A stretch of 64,000 bases of DNA from Solirubrobacter taibaiensis (GTDB lineage Bacteria > Actinomycetota > Thermoleophilia > Solirubrobacterales > Solirubrobacteraceae). The position numbers and the translations under genes were made by a program. This document shows positions 9,220-16,463 of the stretch, one piece after another. A model generated the notes under the pieces. The model saw only the letters and a program-made list of their open reading frames with translations, did no database searches and was not told where the DNA came from. Location of the stretch: NCBI GenBank assembly GCA_027587225.1, contig JAPDDQ010000017.1, positions 62,001 through 126,000 on the forward strand. The letters are read 5' to 3'. Each line of letters begins with the position of its first letter. Position 1 is the first letter of the stretch.

Positions 9220-9462
9220 ATGACCCAGGCACGGCGGCCACTGGCCGTGGCCGCTACGAGCGTCGCCTTCGTCCTCGCGGGGGCGGGTAGCGCTTACGCC
9301 TGCGACCGCGACGGCTCGGCCGGCGGCGACTACCCGGGCACCTACCCGGGGTCGACGACGGAATCGACGTCGACGACGTCCTCGTCCTCACGGACGGCGA
9401 CGGCCGCGCAGCGCAAAGCACGGCGGGCGGCGGCCCGGCGTGCGGCGGCGGCGCGGAACTAG
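9220..9462 (+). CDS. Small secreted Ser/Thr-rich protein with basic tail
   Basis: 80 residues. The start ATG at 9220 is fixed by a strong ribosome-binding site, AAGGAGG at 9206-9212. The signal peptide is about residues 1-27, with cleavage near AYA, leaving a single Cys next to it. The mature part has Gly/Tyr-Pro-Gly repeats (YPGTYPGS), a Ser/Thr run, and a helical Arg/Ala tail (RKARRAAARRAAAA). I do not recognise it. The tail could bind nucleic acid or acidic wall polymers. A terminator-like hairpin follows 8 bp after the stop. Confidence 0.55.
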   Translation: MTQARRPLAVAATSVAFVLAGAGSAYACDRDGSAGGDYPGTYPGSTTESTSTTSSSSRTATAAQRKARRAAARRAAAARN

Positions 9463-9469
9463 GTAGGCC

Positions 9470-9496
9470 GGGGGCGTCCTCTGGTAGGGCGCCCCC
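9470..9496. terminator. Bidirectional terminator-like hairpin
   Basis: The arms GGGGGCG (9470-9476) and CGCCCCC (9490-9496) pair perfectly. Three more pairs (U-G, C-G, C-G) extend into the loop, giving a 10-bp stem and 7-nt loop. It sits between two convergent genes, the small secreted protein and the dodecin, with a short T-containing stretch on one side. The position fits shared termination. Confidence 0.6.
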
Positions 9497-9503
9497 GTCC
9501 GTT

Positions 9504-9710
9504 TCAGCCTTCGAGCCGGAACCCGATCTTGAGCGTGGTCTGGTAGTGCGTGGCGCCCTCCACGAGTGCGCCGCGGATCTCCGTGACCTCGAACCAATCG
9601 ATGTTGCGCAGCGACTCGCCGGCCTTGCTCAGCGCCCGGTCGATGGCGGCCTGGACGCCGTCGGGCGAGGTGCCCGTGATCTCGACGGTCTTGTAGACGT
9701 GATCGCTCAT
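9504..9710 (-). CDS. Dodecin family protein
   Basis: 68 residues, the normal dodecin length. It begins MSDHVYKTVEITGTSPDG and contains the conserved W in NIDWFEV, the flavin-stacking tryptophan of this family, and the GATHYQTTLKIGF strand. Dodecins are dodecameric shells that bind flavins (or CoA) and buffer free flavin. The ATG overlaps the stop of the upstream degenerate MBL gene (ATGA), so it is the last cistron of the minus-strand cluster. Confidence 0.88.
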   Translation of the reverse strand: MSDHVYKTVEITGTSPDGVQAAIDRALSKAGESLRNIDWFEVTEIRGALVEGATHYQTTLKIGFRLEG

Positions 9711-10342
9711 GACCCGCGGTGATACCAAGGGTCGCCGCTCAGTGCGTCCTCGAGCGCGGCCTTGCCCGATTTCATGACCGGGTCGCCGTGGGTGACGAGT
9801 GCGTGCTCGAAGTCGATGTCGAGCAGGCCCTGCAGCCCGGGCGCGCCGGTCTTGCGGTACCAGGTGCGCCGCTTGTCGGTGATCGGGTCGTTCATCCAGT
9901 AGCGCAGTCCGCCCTCGGCGCCGACGATGCGGTCGCCGAACGCGAGCGCCTTCGTACGCGGCAGCTCGAGCGGGCGCTCCTTGCCGCGGCTCAGCTTGTG
10001 CATCGTGAGGCCGAGCGGGAGGTCCTCGTCGCCGTGGACCGGCGTGCCCTCGGGCAGGCGCTTGGCGATGTCGGGATGGCCGACCAGCGTCCCGCCCCAG
10101 CGCTCCAGCGCCTCGACGCAGCTGCGCACGTGGTAGGGGATGGTGATCGCGATGACGACCTCGCCCTGGACGAGGTCGTCGAGCGCCTTGGTGACCTCGT
10201 CGTCGAGCAGCGGGTCGATCAGGACCGTGTTCCTGCCCTCGTGGACGAGGTACGCGCCGACCTTCGCCCCGAACTCGCCCGGGTGCCACTCGGGGTGGCG
10301 CAGCTCCCAGCGGTGGATGCCGTGCCCGAGGTCTTCGATCAC
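9707..10342 (-). CDS. MBL-fold-like protein lacking the metal-binding HxHxDH motif
   Basis: 211 residues. The opening strands (IHRWELRHPEWHP, GAYLVHEGRNTVLIDPLL) match the first half of a metallo-beta-lactamase fold. The position where hydrolases carry T-H-x-H-x-D-H reads AITIPYHVRSCVEAL, leaving one His. A later GDRIVGAEGG and ALVTHGDPV correspond to the strands before the usual last His. It is therefore probably a non-canonical or catalytically inactive member. It overlaps the GroES-like gene (4 bp) upstream and the dodecin downstream, so it belongs to one transcript. Confidence 0.6.
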   Translation of the reverse strand: MIEDLGHGIHRWELRHPEWHPGEFGAKVGAYLVHEGRNTVLIDPLLDDEVTKALDDLVQGEVVIAITIPYHVRSCVEALERWGGTLVGHPDIAKRLPEGTPVHGDEDLPLGLTMHKLSRGKERPLELPRTKALAFGDRIVGAEGGLRYWMNDPITDKRRTWYRKTGAPGLQGLLDIDFEHALVTHGDPVMKSGKAALEDALSGDPWYHRGS

Positions 10343-10659
10343 GCCGGCACCTCGTCCGCCACCTCGTCCAGCACGCCCAGGAGCTCACCGACGCGGCAGA
10401 CCAGCAGCCGCTCTTCGTCGACCTCCACCCACGCCCCGGCGCTGGCGGGGAAGACGACGTGGTCGCCGGGCTTGACCGGCATCGTGATCCCCGCGCTCTC
10501 CCACCAGTCCAGGCCCGGGCCGACGGCGAGCACGATCCCGTGCTGCGGCGGCGGCTCGTGCGTGCCGGCCGGGACGAGCAGTCCGGACTGGCGAATGCGA
10601 TCGGGCTCGAGTTCCTTGACGACGACGCGGTCGAAGAGGGGACGCAGGAAGTGGCGCAC
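10339..10659 (-). CDS. GroES/Cpn10-like co-chaperonin domain protein (orphan)
   Basis: 106 residues with the Cpn10 pattern. LRPLFDRVVVKELEPDRIRQ opens the beta barrel, SGLLVPAGTHEPPPQHGIVLAVGPG covers the mobile-loop region and the second strand, and KPGDHVVFPASAG is the G-D-x-V-x-[FY] signature. The mobile loop is altered: EPPPQHG replaces the usual Q-E-K-P-x-x-G. No groEL lies nearby. This is probably a specialised paralogue rather than the housekeeping GroES. Its stop overlaps the start of the MBL-like gene. Confidence 0.75.
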   Translation of the reverse strand: MRHFLRPLFDRVVVKELEPDRIRQSGLLVPAGTHEPPPQHGIVLAVGPGLDWWESAGITMPVKPGDHVVFPASAGAWVEVDEERLLVCRVGELLGVLDEVADEVPA

Positions 10660-10718
10660 GCGCTTCAGTGTGTCGCATCGCCCAGGGGGCGATGCTTGGG
10701 CGAGTTCGGCGGGCGCCG

Positions 10719-11267
10719 TCAGGGTGCGAGCGCCTCGCGAACTCGCGGCTTCGGCATGTGCAGGCGCAGGTCGTCGCCGGCCAGCGCGACGTGGCGACCG
10801 GCCAGGCCCAGGTGGGCGAACGGGCTGTTGTGCGGGATCTGCAGGTCCACCAGCGCCGGCGCCGCCTTGATGCGTGCGCGGCCGATCGTCTGGCCCGCCG
10901 GGCTCGTGATCGGGGTCGGGATGACGATCGGGAGCCCGCCGCGGCGGCGGCGCAGCTTCGCGTGCAGGAGCGTCGTCTCGCCCTGGCGTGCGGTGAACGT
11001 GCGGTCGCCGTACTCGAACTCCGCCAGCTCCTTCGGCAGCTGCCAGATCTCGTGCCCGCCGCTCAGCGACTGCTCGCTGTCGACGTAGATGTGGCTCACG
11101 ACCATCCCGCGGGCGGTGGCGTGCGAGAACACGATCAGCTCGCGGTAGACGAGCGTGCCGGACGTGTAGTTGGCCAGCATCACCCCGCCGAGCTGCCGCG
11201 CGCTCGTGAGCGCGGGCACGACGACGAGCTCACCGTTCAGATGCCACGGGGCGGGCGGATGAGGCAC
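10719..11267 (-). CDS. Acetoacetate-decarboxylase-family protein
   Basis: 182 residues from GTG at 11267. It contains LVYRELIVFSHA, matching the family strand before the active site, and HEIWQLPKELAEF, where the Lys aligns with the Schiff-base lysine of acetoacetate decarboxylase (family E-I-W-x-x-P-K-x-L). ADC-like proteins decarboxylate or condense beta-keto acids; many actinobacterial members have unknown substrates. The start overlaps the 3' end of the presenilin-like gene by 38 bp in another frame, so the two are likely co-transcribed. Confidence 0.7.
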   Translation of the reverse strand: MPHPPAPWHLNGELVVVPALTSARQLGGVMLANYTSGTLVYRELIVFSHATARGMVVSHIYVDSEQSLSGGHEIWQLPKELAEFEYGDRTFTARQGETTLLHAKLRRRRGGLPIVIPTPITSPAGQTIGRARIKAAPALVDLQIPHNSPFAHLGLAGRHVALAGDDLRLHMPKPRVREALAP

Positions 11268-12030
11268 GGTCTTTGAGCTCCAGGAGGATGATCGCGACGC
11301 CGATCGGCACCGTCGCGGGCAGCGTATTGAAGTGCAGGAACAGCAGGTCCCACGCGCAGCACAGCCCGAACACCAGCAGTGCCGCCGGGGCCTGCCGCTT
11401 GCGTTGCGCCGCCAGGACGCCGCCGAGCAGGCCGGCCACGAACACGTCTCCATAACCCATCCGCGCCCACGTCACGTCCAGGAACTGCAGCTGCGGGAGC
11501 CCGGGGGCGGGGACGGCGGCGTTGAGCGTCGCGTTCGGGCCCTGGAGCTGGTTGCCGAACACGAGGATGAAGTCGATGACCGCCATGGCGACGATGCCGA
11601 GTTTCAGCGGCGCCGCCGGCACGAGGCCCGCGAGCAGGCGGCCGACGGTGATGCACGACAGGGCGGTCAGGAAGGCCGCGGCGGCTTCTCCGGCTGCGGA
11701 GTTCACGTCGGTGAGCGCGAAGATGAACGCGGCGACCGCGATCAGGCCGTAGACCGGCTTGGCGCCGCGCATCGCCCAGCCGAGCGCGAGCACCGCGCCC
11801 GGCGGCACGAGCAGCAGCGCGAACCACGTGAGGCCGTCCGCGACCTCCGGGACGAGCGCGATCGCGGCGACGACGAGCGCGATGGAGACGGGCGCGATCA
11901 GCGCCCAGAGCTTCGTCTTGAAGCGGTTCAGCCACGCCGGGATGCCCGCCCCGGGAAGCAGGACGAGCAACGCCTGGGTGGCGTTGAGGATGCCGATGCC
12001 GATCATGAACTCGCGGCTCACGGCGTCCAA
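11230..12030 (-). CDS. Presenilin/signal-peptide-peptidase-like multipass membrane protein
   Basis: 266 residues with about nine hydrophobic segments. The sixth contains VIDFILVFGN (D153), resembling the Y-D-x-F-x-V-F-G of SPP/presenilin TM6. The seventh contains MGYGDVFVAG (G192-D195), matching the G-x-G-D catalytic motif and following sequence of TM7. The last has LPATVP (P238-P242), in the place of the P-A-L motif. This spacing suggests a GxGD intramembrane aspartyl protease with D153 and D195 as catalytic residues. The Y of YD is replaced by I and the PAL motif is variant, so activity is not assured. It is the first gene of the minus-strand cluster, 19 bp from the divergent MBL gene. Confidence 0.6.
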   Translation of the reverse strand: MDAVSREFMIGIGILNATQALLVLLPGAGIPAWLNRFKTKLWALIAPVSIALVVAAIALVPEVADGLTWFALLLVPPGAVLALGWAMRGAKPVYGLIAVAAFIFALTDVNSAAGEAAAAFLTALSCITVGRLLAGLVPAAPLKLGIVAMAVIDFILVFGNQLQGPNATLNAAVPAPGLPQLQFLDVTWARMGYGDVFVAGLLGGVLAAQRKRQAPAALLVFGLCCAWDLLFLHFNTLPATVPIGVAIILLELKDRASSARPVASER

Positions 12031-12049
12031 AGCTGACAGGATCGAGTGC

Positions 12050-12814
12050 GTGAGCTACGCCATCTGCGTCACCTGCGGGGTGCAGTACGGCGCTGCGGTG
12101 GCCTCGTGCCCCGTCTGTGAGGACCCGCGGCAGTACGTGCCGGTGTCCGGGCAGGCGTGGACGTCGCTGGAGGCGCTGCGGGCCGATCACCACAACCGGT
12201 TCGACGACGACCACGGCATCCTGGGGATCGGGACCGAGCCCAAGTTCGGCATCGGGCAGCGCGCGCTGCTCCTCGAGGATGTCCTCTGGGACTGCGTCAC
12301 GCTGCTCGACGACGAGACGATCGAGCGCGTCGGCTCGTTGCGCGCGATCGCGATCTCGCACCCGCACTACTACTCGTCCATGGTCGAGTGGGCGCGGGCC
12401 TTCGACTGCCCGGTCCTACTGCACGAGGACGACCGTGAGTGGGTCATGCGGCCGGACGCGTGCATCGAGTACTGGTCGGGCGACACGTATGACCTCGGCG
12501 CCGGGATGACGTTGATCCGCTGCGGTGGGCACTTCGCGGGCGGGACCGTCCTGCACCGCTCAGGCGACTTGTTCACGGGCGACATCGTGCAGGTGATCCC
12601 GGATCGCCGGTGGGTGGCGTTCATGTACTCGTTCCCGAACCACATCCCGCTGCCGGCCGCGTCGGTGCAGGCCGTGGGCGCCGCGTTGGCCCCGTTTACA
12701 TTCGAGAAGATCTATGGCGCATGGTGGGGAGCCGTCATCGAGGCGGACGGCAGCGGTATCGTCCGCCGCTCTATTGAGCGGTACGTCGCTGCACTGGACG
12801 GATATCTGCCATGA
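12050..12814 (+). CDS. MBL-fold metallohydrolase-like protein with N-terminal zinc ribbon
   Basis: 254 residues from GTG at 12050. The first 25 residues contain two Cys pairs (CVTCG and CPVCED), a zinc knuckle. The MBL body follows, but the metal loop reads AISHPHYYSSMVEW in place of T-H-x-H-x-D-H, keeping two His. LHEDDREWVM, RCGGHFAGGTVLHRS and LFTGDIVQV correspond to the later His/Asp strands (G-H-x-x-G, G-D). This ribbon-plus-MBL arrangement is found in uncharacterised bacterial and fungal proteins. It probably binds one or two metals; substrate unknown. Confidence 0.7.
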   Translation: MSYAICVTCGVQYGAAVASCPVCEDPRQYVPVSGQAWTSLEALRADHHNRFDDDHGILGIGTEPKFGIGQRALLLEDVLWDCVTLLDDETIERVGSLRAIAISHPHYYSSMVEWARAFDCPVLLHEDDREWVMRPDACIEYWSGDTYDLGAGMTLIRCGGHFAGGTVLHRSGDLFTGDIVQVIPDRRWVAFMYSFPNHIPLPAASVQAVGAALAPFTFEKIYGAWWGAVIEADGSGIVRRSIERYVAALDGYLP

Positions 12815-12844
12815 ACTGGACCGTTGAGGGGTAATCGATACGAC

Positions 12845-13189
12845 ATGGCTGTCCTGGAACTTGTGAGTTCACGCCCCGATTGGATGGGCGCCCTGACCGT
12901 CGCCCTGACCCGCCCGGCGGGTGTGCCCGAGCGTCGCGCCGGCGACGATCCGTGGGCCGCAGCCGGCCGCGCCCAGCGTCCCCGCCGCATCTCCGACGAC
13001 CTCGCGTGGCTGCGCCAGGCGTTCGACGAGCCGGCCGATCACGGGCTGAAAGGCCTGGAGGACACGGCCGCAGTCGCCGCGTGGGAGACCGACCACGAGG
13101 CGCAGGAGCGACTGTCCCGGCTCCGCGACCGGCGCGTGCTCGACGCCGCCGGCTTCCTGCTGCACGAAGAAGAACGAATCGCGGTCTGA
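12845..13189 (+). CDS. Hypothetical small protein
   Basis: 114 residues, no signal peptide or membrane segment. The second half is charged and helical (WLRQAFDEPADHG, AWETDHEAQERLSRLRDRRVLDAAG). I do not recognise it. Just upstream, 12825-12840 reads GAGGGGTAATCGATA-like sequence. It resembles GAGGGGTAGCGATA in front of csoR at 13285-13298, so the two genes may share a regulator or promoter element. The stop lies inside an imperfect hairpin that precedes a perfect one at 13219-13243. Confidence 0.5.
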   Translation: MAVLELVSSRPDWMGALTVALTRPAGVPERRAGDDPWAAAGRAQRPRRISDDLAWLRQAFDEPADHGLKGLEDTAAVAAWETDHEAQERLSRLRDRRVLDAAGFLLHEEERIAV

Positions 13190-13218
13190 ACTCGCCCTGC
13201 GGGCTCGTTCAGACTTAG

Positions 13219-13243
13219 AGTTATGGCCCAGGGGGCCATAACT
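13219..13243. terminator. Perfect 11-bp hairpin, terminator-like
   Basis: AGTTATGGCCC (13219-13229) pairs exactly with GGGCCATAACT (13233-13243) across a 3-nt loop. It lies between the stop of the small hypothetical gene and csoR. No T-run follows. It may act as a terminator or processing site, or may be a protein-binding palindrome. Confidence 0.55.
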
Positions 13244-13276
13244 CCTGGCTGCTCTCGTTGTGCAACCTGGTTTAGA

Positions 13277-13291
13277 TACCCCTGAGGGGTA
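13277..13291. promoter_or_regulatory. CsoR-type operator palindrome
   Basis: TACCCC-TGA-GGGGTA is a perfect inverted repeat ending 17 bp before the csoR ATG. It has the 5'-TACCC...GGGTA-3' form typical of DNA sites bound by CsoR-family repressors. A GATAGACT sequence just downstream may be part of the -10 region, so binding would block the promoter. Autoregulation is inferred from position. Confidence 0.75.
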
Positions 13292-13308
13292 GCGATAGAC
13301 TGGGTGGT

Positions 13309-13584
13309 ATGGCCGAACGCGGCTACACCGCCAGCAAAGAGCAGCTCAACAAGCGCCTGGCCCGCATCGAGGGCCAGGTCCGCGGCGTCTCCCGCATGGT
13401 CGAGGACGACCGCTACTGCATCGACGTGCTGACCCAGATCAGCGCGATCCAAGCGGCCTTGGACAAGGTCGCCCTGGGCCTGCTCGACGGCCACACGCGC
13501 CACTGCATGATCGGCGGCGCCTCAGAAGAGGCGTCCGCCGACGAGCTGATGGCCGCGGTCGGTCGCCTGATGCGCCGCGGTTAG
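13309..13584 (+). CDS. csoR: CsoR-family metal-sensing transcriptional repressor
   Basis: 91 residues, all-helical DUF156/CsoR family. The copper ligands of M. tuberculosis CsoR are matched by C37, H62 and C66 (YCIDVL and GHTRHC), and the N-terminal R-L-x-R-I-E-G-Q-V-R-G helix is intact. This residue set fits Cu(I) sensing rather than formaldehyde or nickel sensing. The protein should release the palindrome at 13277-13291 when it binds copper. No copper ATPase or chaperone follows. The next gene is convergent and overlaps by 4 bp, so the regulon lies elsewhere or includes the gene at 12845. Confidence 0.9.
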   Translation: MAERGYTASKEQLNKRLARIEGQVRGVSRMVEDDRYCIDVLTQISAIQAALDKVALGLLDGHTRHCMIGGASEEASADELMAAVGRLMRRG

Positions 13585-14714
13585 CGCGCGGTCGCGGCGC
13601 CGGCGTTGACGAGGCCCGCGCCGTAGGTCTCGTCCGGGCCGGGAGCGCCGAGATCGGTCGCCGTCGCCTTCAGGCGCGCCTCGATCTGGTCGGGCGTCGG
13701 GTTCGGGCCGATCACGCCGGACGCGATGATCAACGCGGCGGTGGCCGTGACGTGCGGGGTGGCCATGCTCGTCCCGAAGTAGTCGGTCGGGTAGCCGAAC
13801 GTCTGCTTGGTCTTGCTGGTGAACGTGAGCTGGTAGATGGGGCGGCCTTCCGGGCCGTTCGGGACGCAGTTCGGCTGGCCGGGCAACGCGGCGTCCTTGC
13901 CGCCGCCGGGCGCGACGACGTCCAGGCCCGGGCCGGTGTTGGAGTAGACGGCGGCGCAGCCGTGCTCGGTGACGGCGCCGACGCTGATCACGCCCGGCAA
14001 CGCGGCGGGGTAGCCGACGCGGCTGAGCTCGGTGTTGCCCGACGCGGCGATGATCGTGACGTGCTTGGAGCGCGCGTACCGGACGGCGGCCGCGATCAGC
14101 GGGACCTGCGACGCCGACGTCGTGCTCGACCCGAACTCGAACGACAGGTTGATGATCTGCGCGCCGCGCTTGACGGCGAAGCGGATGCCTTCGGCGATCG
14201 TCTCCTCGTCGCCCTCACCGCGCGCGTTGAGCACTTTGACCGGGATGATCGTCGCGCCGTAGGCGAGGCCGGTCAGGCCGAGCGCGTTGTTCGGCGTCTC
14301 GGCGATCGTGCTGGTCACGTGCGTGCCATGTCCGTAGTCGTCGTTCGGATACGGGTCGCGACCTTCGCACGCGGTGAGCCCGTTGCTCGTGCGCGCGCAG
14401 AAGTCGTAGCCCTTGGCGAACCGGATCGACTTGAGGTCCGGCGACTTCTTGAACCGCCGGCGGTTGGCGTACGCGACGCCGCTGTCGAGCACGGCGATCT
14501 TCACGCCCTTGCCGCCGGGACGGCCGGCGGCGAACAGGTTGTCCCACGCGCGCGGAGCATCGACGCCGGTGCCGGGCAGGAAGTTCCACTGGTCGGCCTG
14601 CCAGCCCGCGCCATTGATCCCGCGGTCGTTCGGGATCCAGGCCTGCGCCGCGGTGGGAGCGAGAAGGGCCACCACCGCGATGGCCAGGACGAGAATGGAG
14701 CGCACGGGACGCAT
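13581..14714 (-). CDS. Secreted subtilisin-like serine protease (S8)
   Basis: 377 residues from ATG at 14714, chosen for the GGGAGG 8 bp upstream; an in-frame start at 14738 is less likely. The signal peptide ends near AQA. The catalytic triad is D77 (VLDSG), H129 (YGHGTHV) and S316 (FGTSMATPH), with AASGN carrying the oxyanion Asn. No I9 propeptide is evident, so maturation may be unassisted or the Trp-rich 35-residue stretch after the signal may serve. The mature protein has several Cys. The start lies 22 bp from a divergent gene. Confidence 0.9.
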   Translation of the reverse strand: MRPVRSILVLAIAVVALLAPTAAQAWIPNDRGINGAGWQADQWNFLPGTGVDAPRAWDNLFAAGRPGGKGVKIAVLDSGVAYANRRRFKKSPDLKSIRFAKGYDFCARTSNGLTACEGRDPYPNDDYGHGTHVTSTIAETPNNALGLTGLAYGATIIPVKVLNARGEGDEETIAEGIRFAVKRGAQIINLSFEFGSSTTSASQVPLIAAAVRYARSKHVTIIAASGNTELSRVGYPAALPGVISVGAVTEHGCAAVYSNTGPGLDVVAPGGGKDAALPGQPNCVPNGPEGRPIYQLTFTSKTKQTFGYPTDYFGTSMATPHVTATAALIIASGVIGPNPTPDQIEARLKATATDLGAPGPDETYGAGLVNAGAATAR

Positions 14715-14736
14715 GAGGGTAACCTCCCGGCGCGCC

Positions 14737-15210
14737 ATGGACAGCGGGACATTCCAGGACGACCGCGGCCGGAGCTACGAGTTCAAGCGCAACGATCTCG
14801 TGCGGCGCCGCAACCGCGGCGGCAAACAGCCCGTCCAGTTCCGCTGGAAGCGCCCGTCCGCGGTCCTCGTCGACGAGCGATCGGTCGAGATCGACAGCCA
14901 GTGGTTCAAGCCCGCCACGGACCAGGCGAGTGTCGTCGCCCAGGTCGCCGGCACGGTGCCGTACGGCATCACCGCAGGCAGCACGCTCACGTGGTACGGC
15001 GAACCCAAGCCGATGGCCGTCGTCCGGGACCCGCACGGCCGCGTGGTCGGCGCGCTCGTCGCCGTCCACGACCCGGCCGCGACGACCAGCGCCGTCGCGG
15101 TCACCGCGTACACTGACATGACCCGGCAGGCGTGGGTGATCTTGATCAGCGTGGTCCTCGTCATCGCCACGCTGGTCACGCTCGGCGTGGTTTGGGACCT
15201 GAGCCGGTAG
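14737..15210 (+). CDS. Hypothetical tail-anchored membrane protein
   Basis: 157 residues. The soluble N-terminal part of about 125 residues is basic near its start (KRNDLVRRRNRGG) and beta-rich later. One C-terminal transmembrane helix (WVILISVVLVIATLVTLGVVW) follows, then only a few residues. This predicts tail anchoring with the bulk in the cytoplasm. I do not recognise the family. It shares a very short divergent promoter region with the subtilase. Confidence 0.55.
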   Translation: MDSGTFQDDRGRSYEFKRNDLVRRRNRGGKQPVQFRWKRPSAVLVDERSVEIDSQWFKPATDQASVVAQVAGTVPYGITAGSTLTWYGEPKPMAVVRDPHGRVVGALVAVHDPAATTSAVAVTAYTDMTRQAWVILISVVLVIATLVTLGVVWDLSR

Positions 15211-15280
15211 CCCTTCGTTGCAGGTTCACATAACGTCGATTAGCGGGCATTGAACGGATGGATCTGGGAGGCTGGAGGCA

Positions 15281-15742
15281 ATGAGCGCTGAACTGATCGA
15301 GCGGTTCTATGCCGCCTTCGACCGCAGAGACGGCACGGCGATGGCCGCGATGTACGCCCCGGACGGCCACTTCCGCGACCCTGTGTTCGGCGACTTGACC
15401 GGCGCGGAGGCCGGCGCCATGTGGCGGATGCTCACGCGTACCGCGCGCGACCTGAAGGTCGAGCTCGCGGAACACGACGACACTTCGGCCCACTGGATCG
15501 CCACGTACACGTTCTCCGCCACTGGACGCCCGGTCGTCAATGACGTGCGGGCGACGTTCCGCTTCGCCGACGGGCTGATCGTCGACCACGTCGACGAGTT
15601 CAGCTTCTGGAAATGGTCACGTCAGGCGCTGGGCCCCAAGGGCGCGGCCCTCGGCTGGACGCCGTTTCTCCGCAAGAAGGTCGGTGGCACGGCCAAGGCC
15701 GGACTCGACAAGTTCATCGCCAAGGAACGCGCGCGAGCGTAA
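15281..15742 (+). CDS. SnoaL-like/NTF2-fold protein
   Basis: 153 residues. ELIERFYAAFDRRDGTAMAAMY followed by APDGHFRDPVFG is the typical SnoaL/ketosteroid-isomerase-like opening, and VRATFRFADGLIVDHVDEFSFW is the matching C-terminal sheet. Members bind small hydrophobic ligands or act as isomerases and hydrolases. The neighbours give no hint of a substrate. Upstream AGGCTGGAGGC supplies a ribosome-binding site. Confidence 0.75.
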   Translation: MSAELIERFYAAFDRRDGTAMAAMYAPDGHFRDPVFGDLTGAEAGAMWRMLTRTARDLKVELAEHDDTSAHWIATYTFSATGRPVVNDVRATFRFADGLIVDHVDEFSFWKWSRQALGPKGAALGWTPFLRKKVGGTAKAGLDKFIAKERARA

Positions 15743-15798
15743 TCGTCGTCCTCCGCGGGTGAGGACCGCTCACCCCCTCGGGATCGAGCCTCCGCTCG

Positions 15799-16413
15799 GT
15801 GAGCACCTCTGAGAAGAAGCCCCCGTGGTTGTGGATCGGGTTGTCCGCCGCGCTGCTGGTCGTGGTCGTCGGCGTCGTCATCTGGGCCGTCGGGCTCCAG
15901 CAGGACCTCGACGACGCCAACGCGCAAGCCGAGACGCAGACCGAGCAGGTCGAGGCCCAGCAGGAGCAGGTCGCCGACGAGGCGGATGACCTGTCAGCCC
16001 AGATCGACGAGCTCGCCGCCGCGGTCACGACGACTTCGGAGCGCCTCGACCAGCTGATCGCCGACGGTGAGAGCAGCGCCGAGGAGATCCGGACCAAGGC
16101 CGGTGGCGCCGCTGACAGCGCGGACGCGGCACGCCAGAAGGCGGCGGAGACGCAGACGGACGCGCGCGAGGCGATCGACGCCCTGGACACGCGCCTGGCC
16201 GAGCTCGCCGCCGAGATCAAGGCCAAGCTCGCCGAGGTCAAGGCCGCGGCCGCGGCCGAGCCCGAGAGCGCCCCCGAGCCCGTCGCGACGGAGGAGCCCA
16301 CGCCGGAGGTGACCCCGGAACCCACCAAGCCCGAGCCCGAGGCGACGCCGGAGCCCACCGAACCCGGCTCCAACTACGCACCCGAGGAAACGCCGGACGA
16401 GGACGCCAAGTAG
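15799..16413 (+). CDS. Membrane-anchored coiled-coil protein with Pro/Glu-rich tail
   Basis: 204 residues from GTG at 15799. A transmembrane helix (about 11-31) is followed by a long Gln/Glu/Asp/Ala-rich coiled coil (about 33-150). The tail of PEPT/PEATPEP-type repeats ends in acidic residues. The outside part is predicted to span or bind the wall. It lies 50 bp before the thioester-sortase fusion gene on the same strand, so a shared surface role is possible. Residues 40-150 are typical low-identity coiled coil and give no family. Confidence 0.6.
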   Translation: MSTSEKKPPWLWIGLSAALLVVVVGVVIWAVGLQQDLDDANAQAETQTEQVEAQQEQVADEADDLSAQIDELAAAVTTTSERLDQLIADGESSAEEIRTKAGGAADSADAARQKAAETQTDAREAIDALDTRLAELAAEIKAKLAEVKAAAAAEPESAPEPVATEEPTPEVTPEPTKPEPEATPEPTEPGSNYAPEETPDEDAK

Positions 16414-16463
16414 CCCGGGTGTCCTAGCGGGGCCGCCGGTGCCCGTGCTTGAGTACCGCGCAC

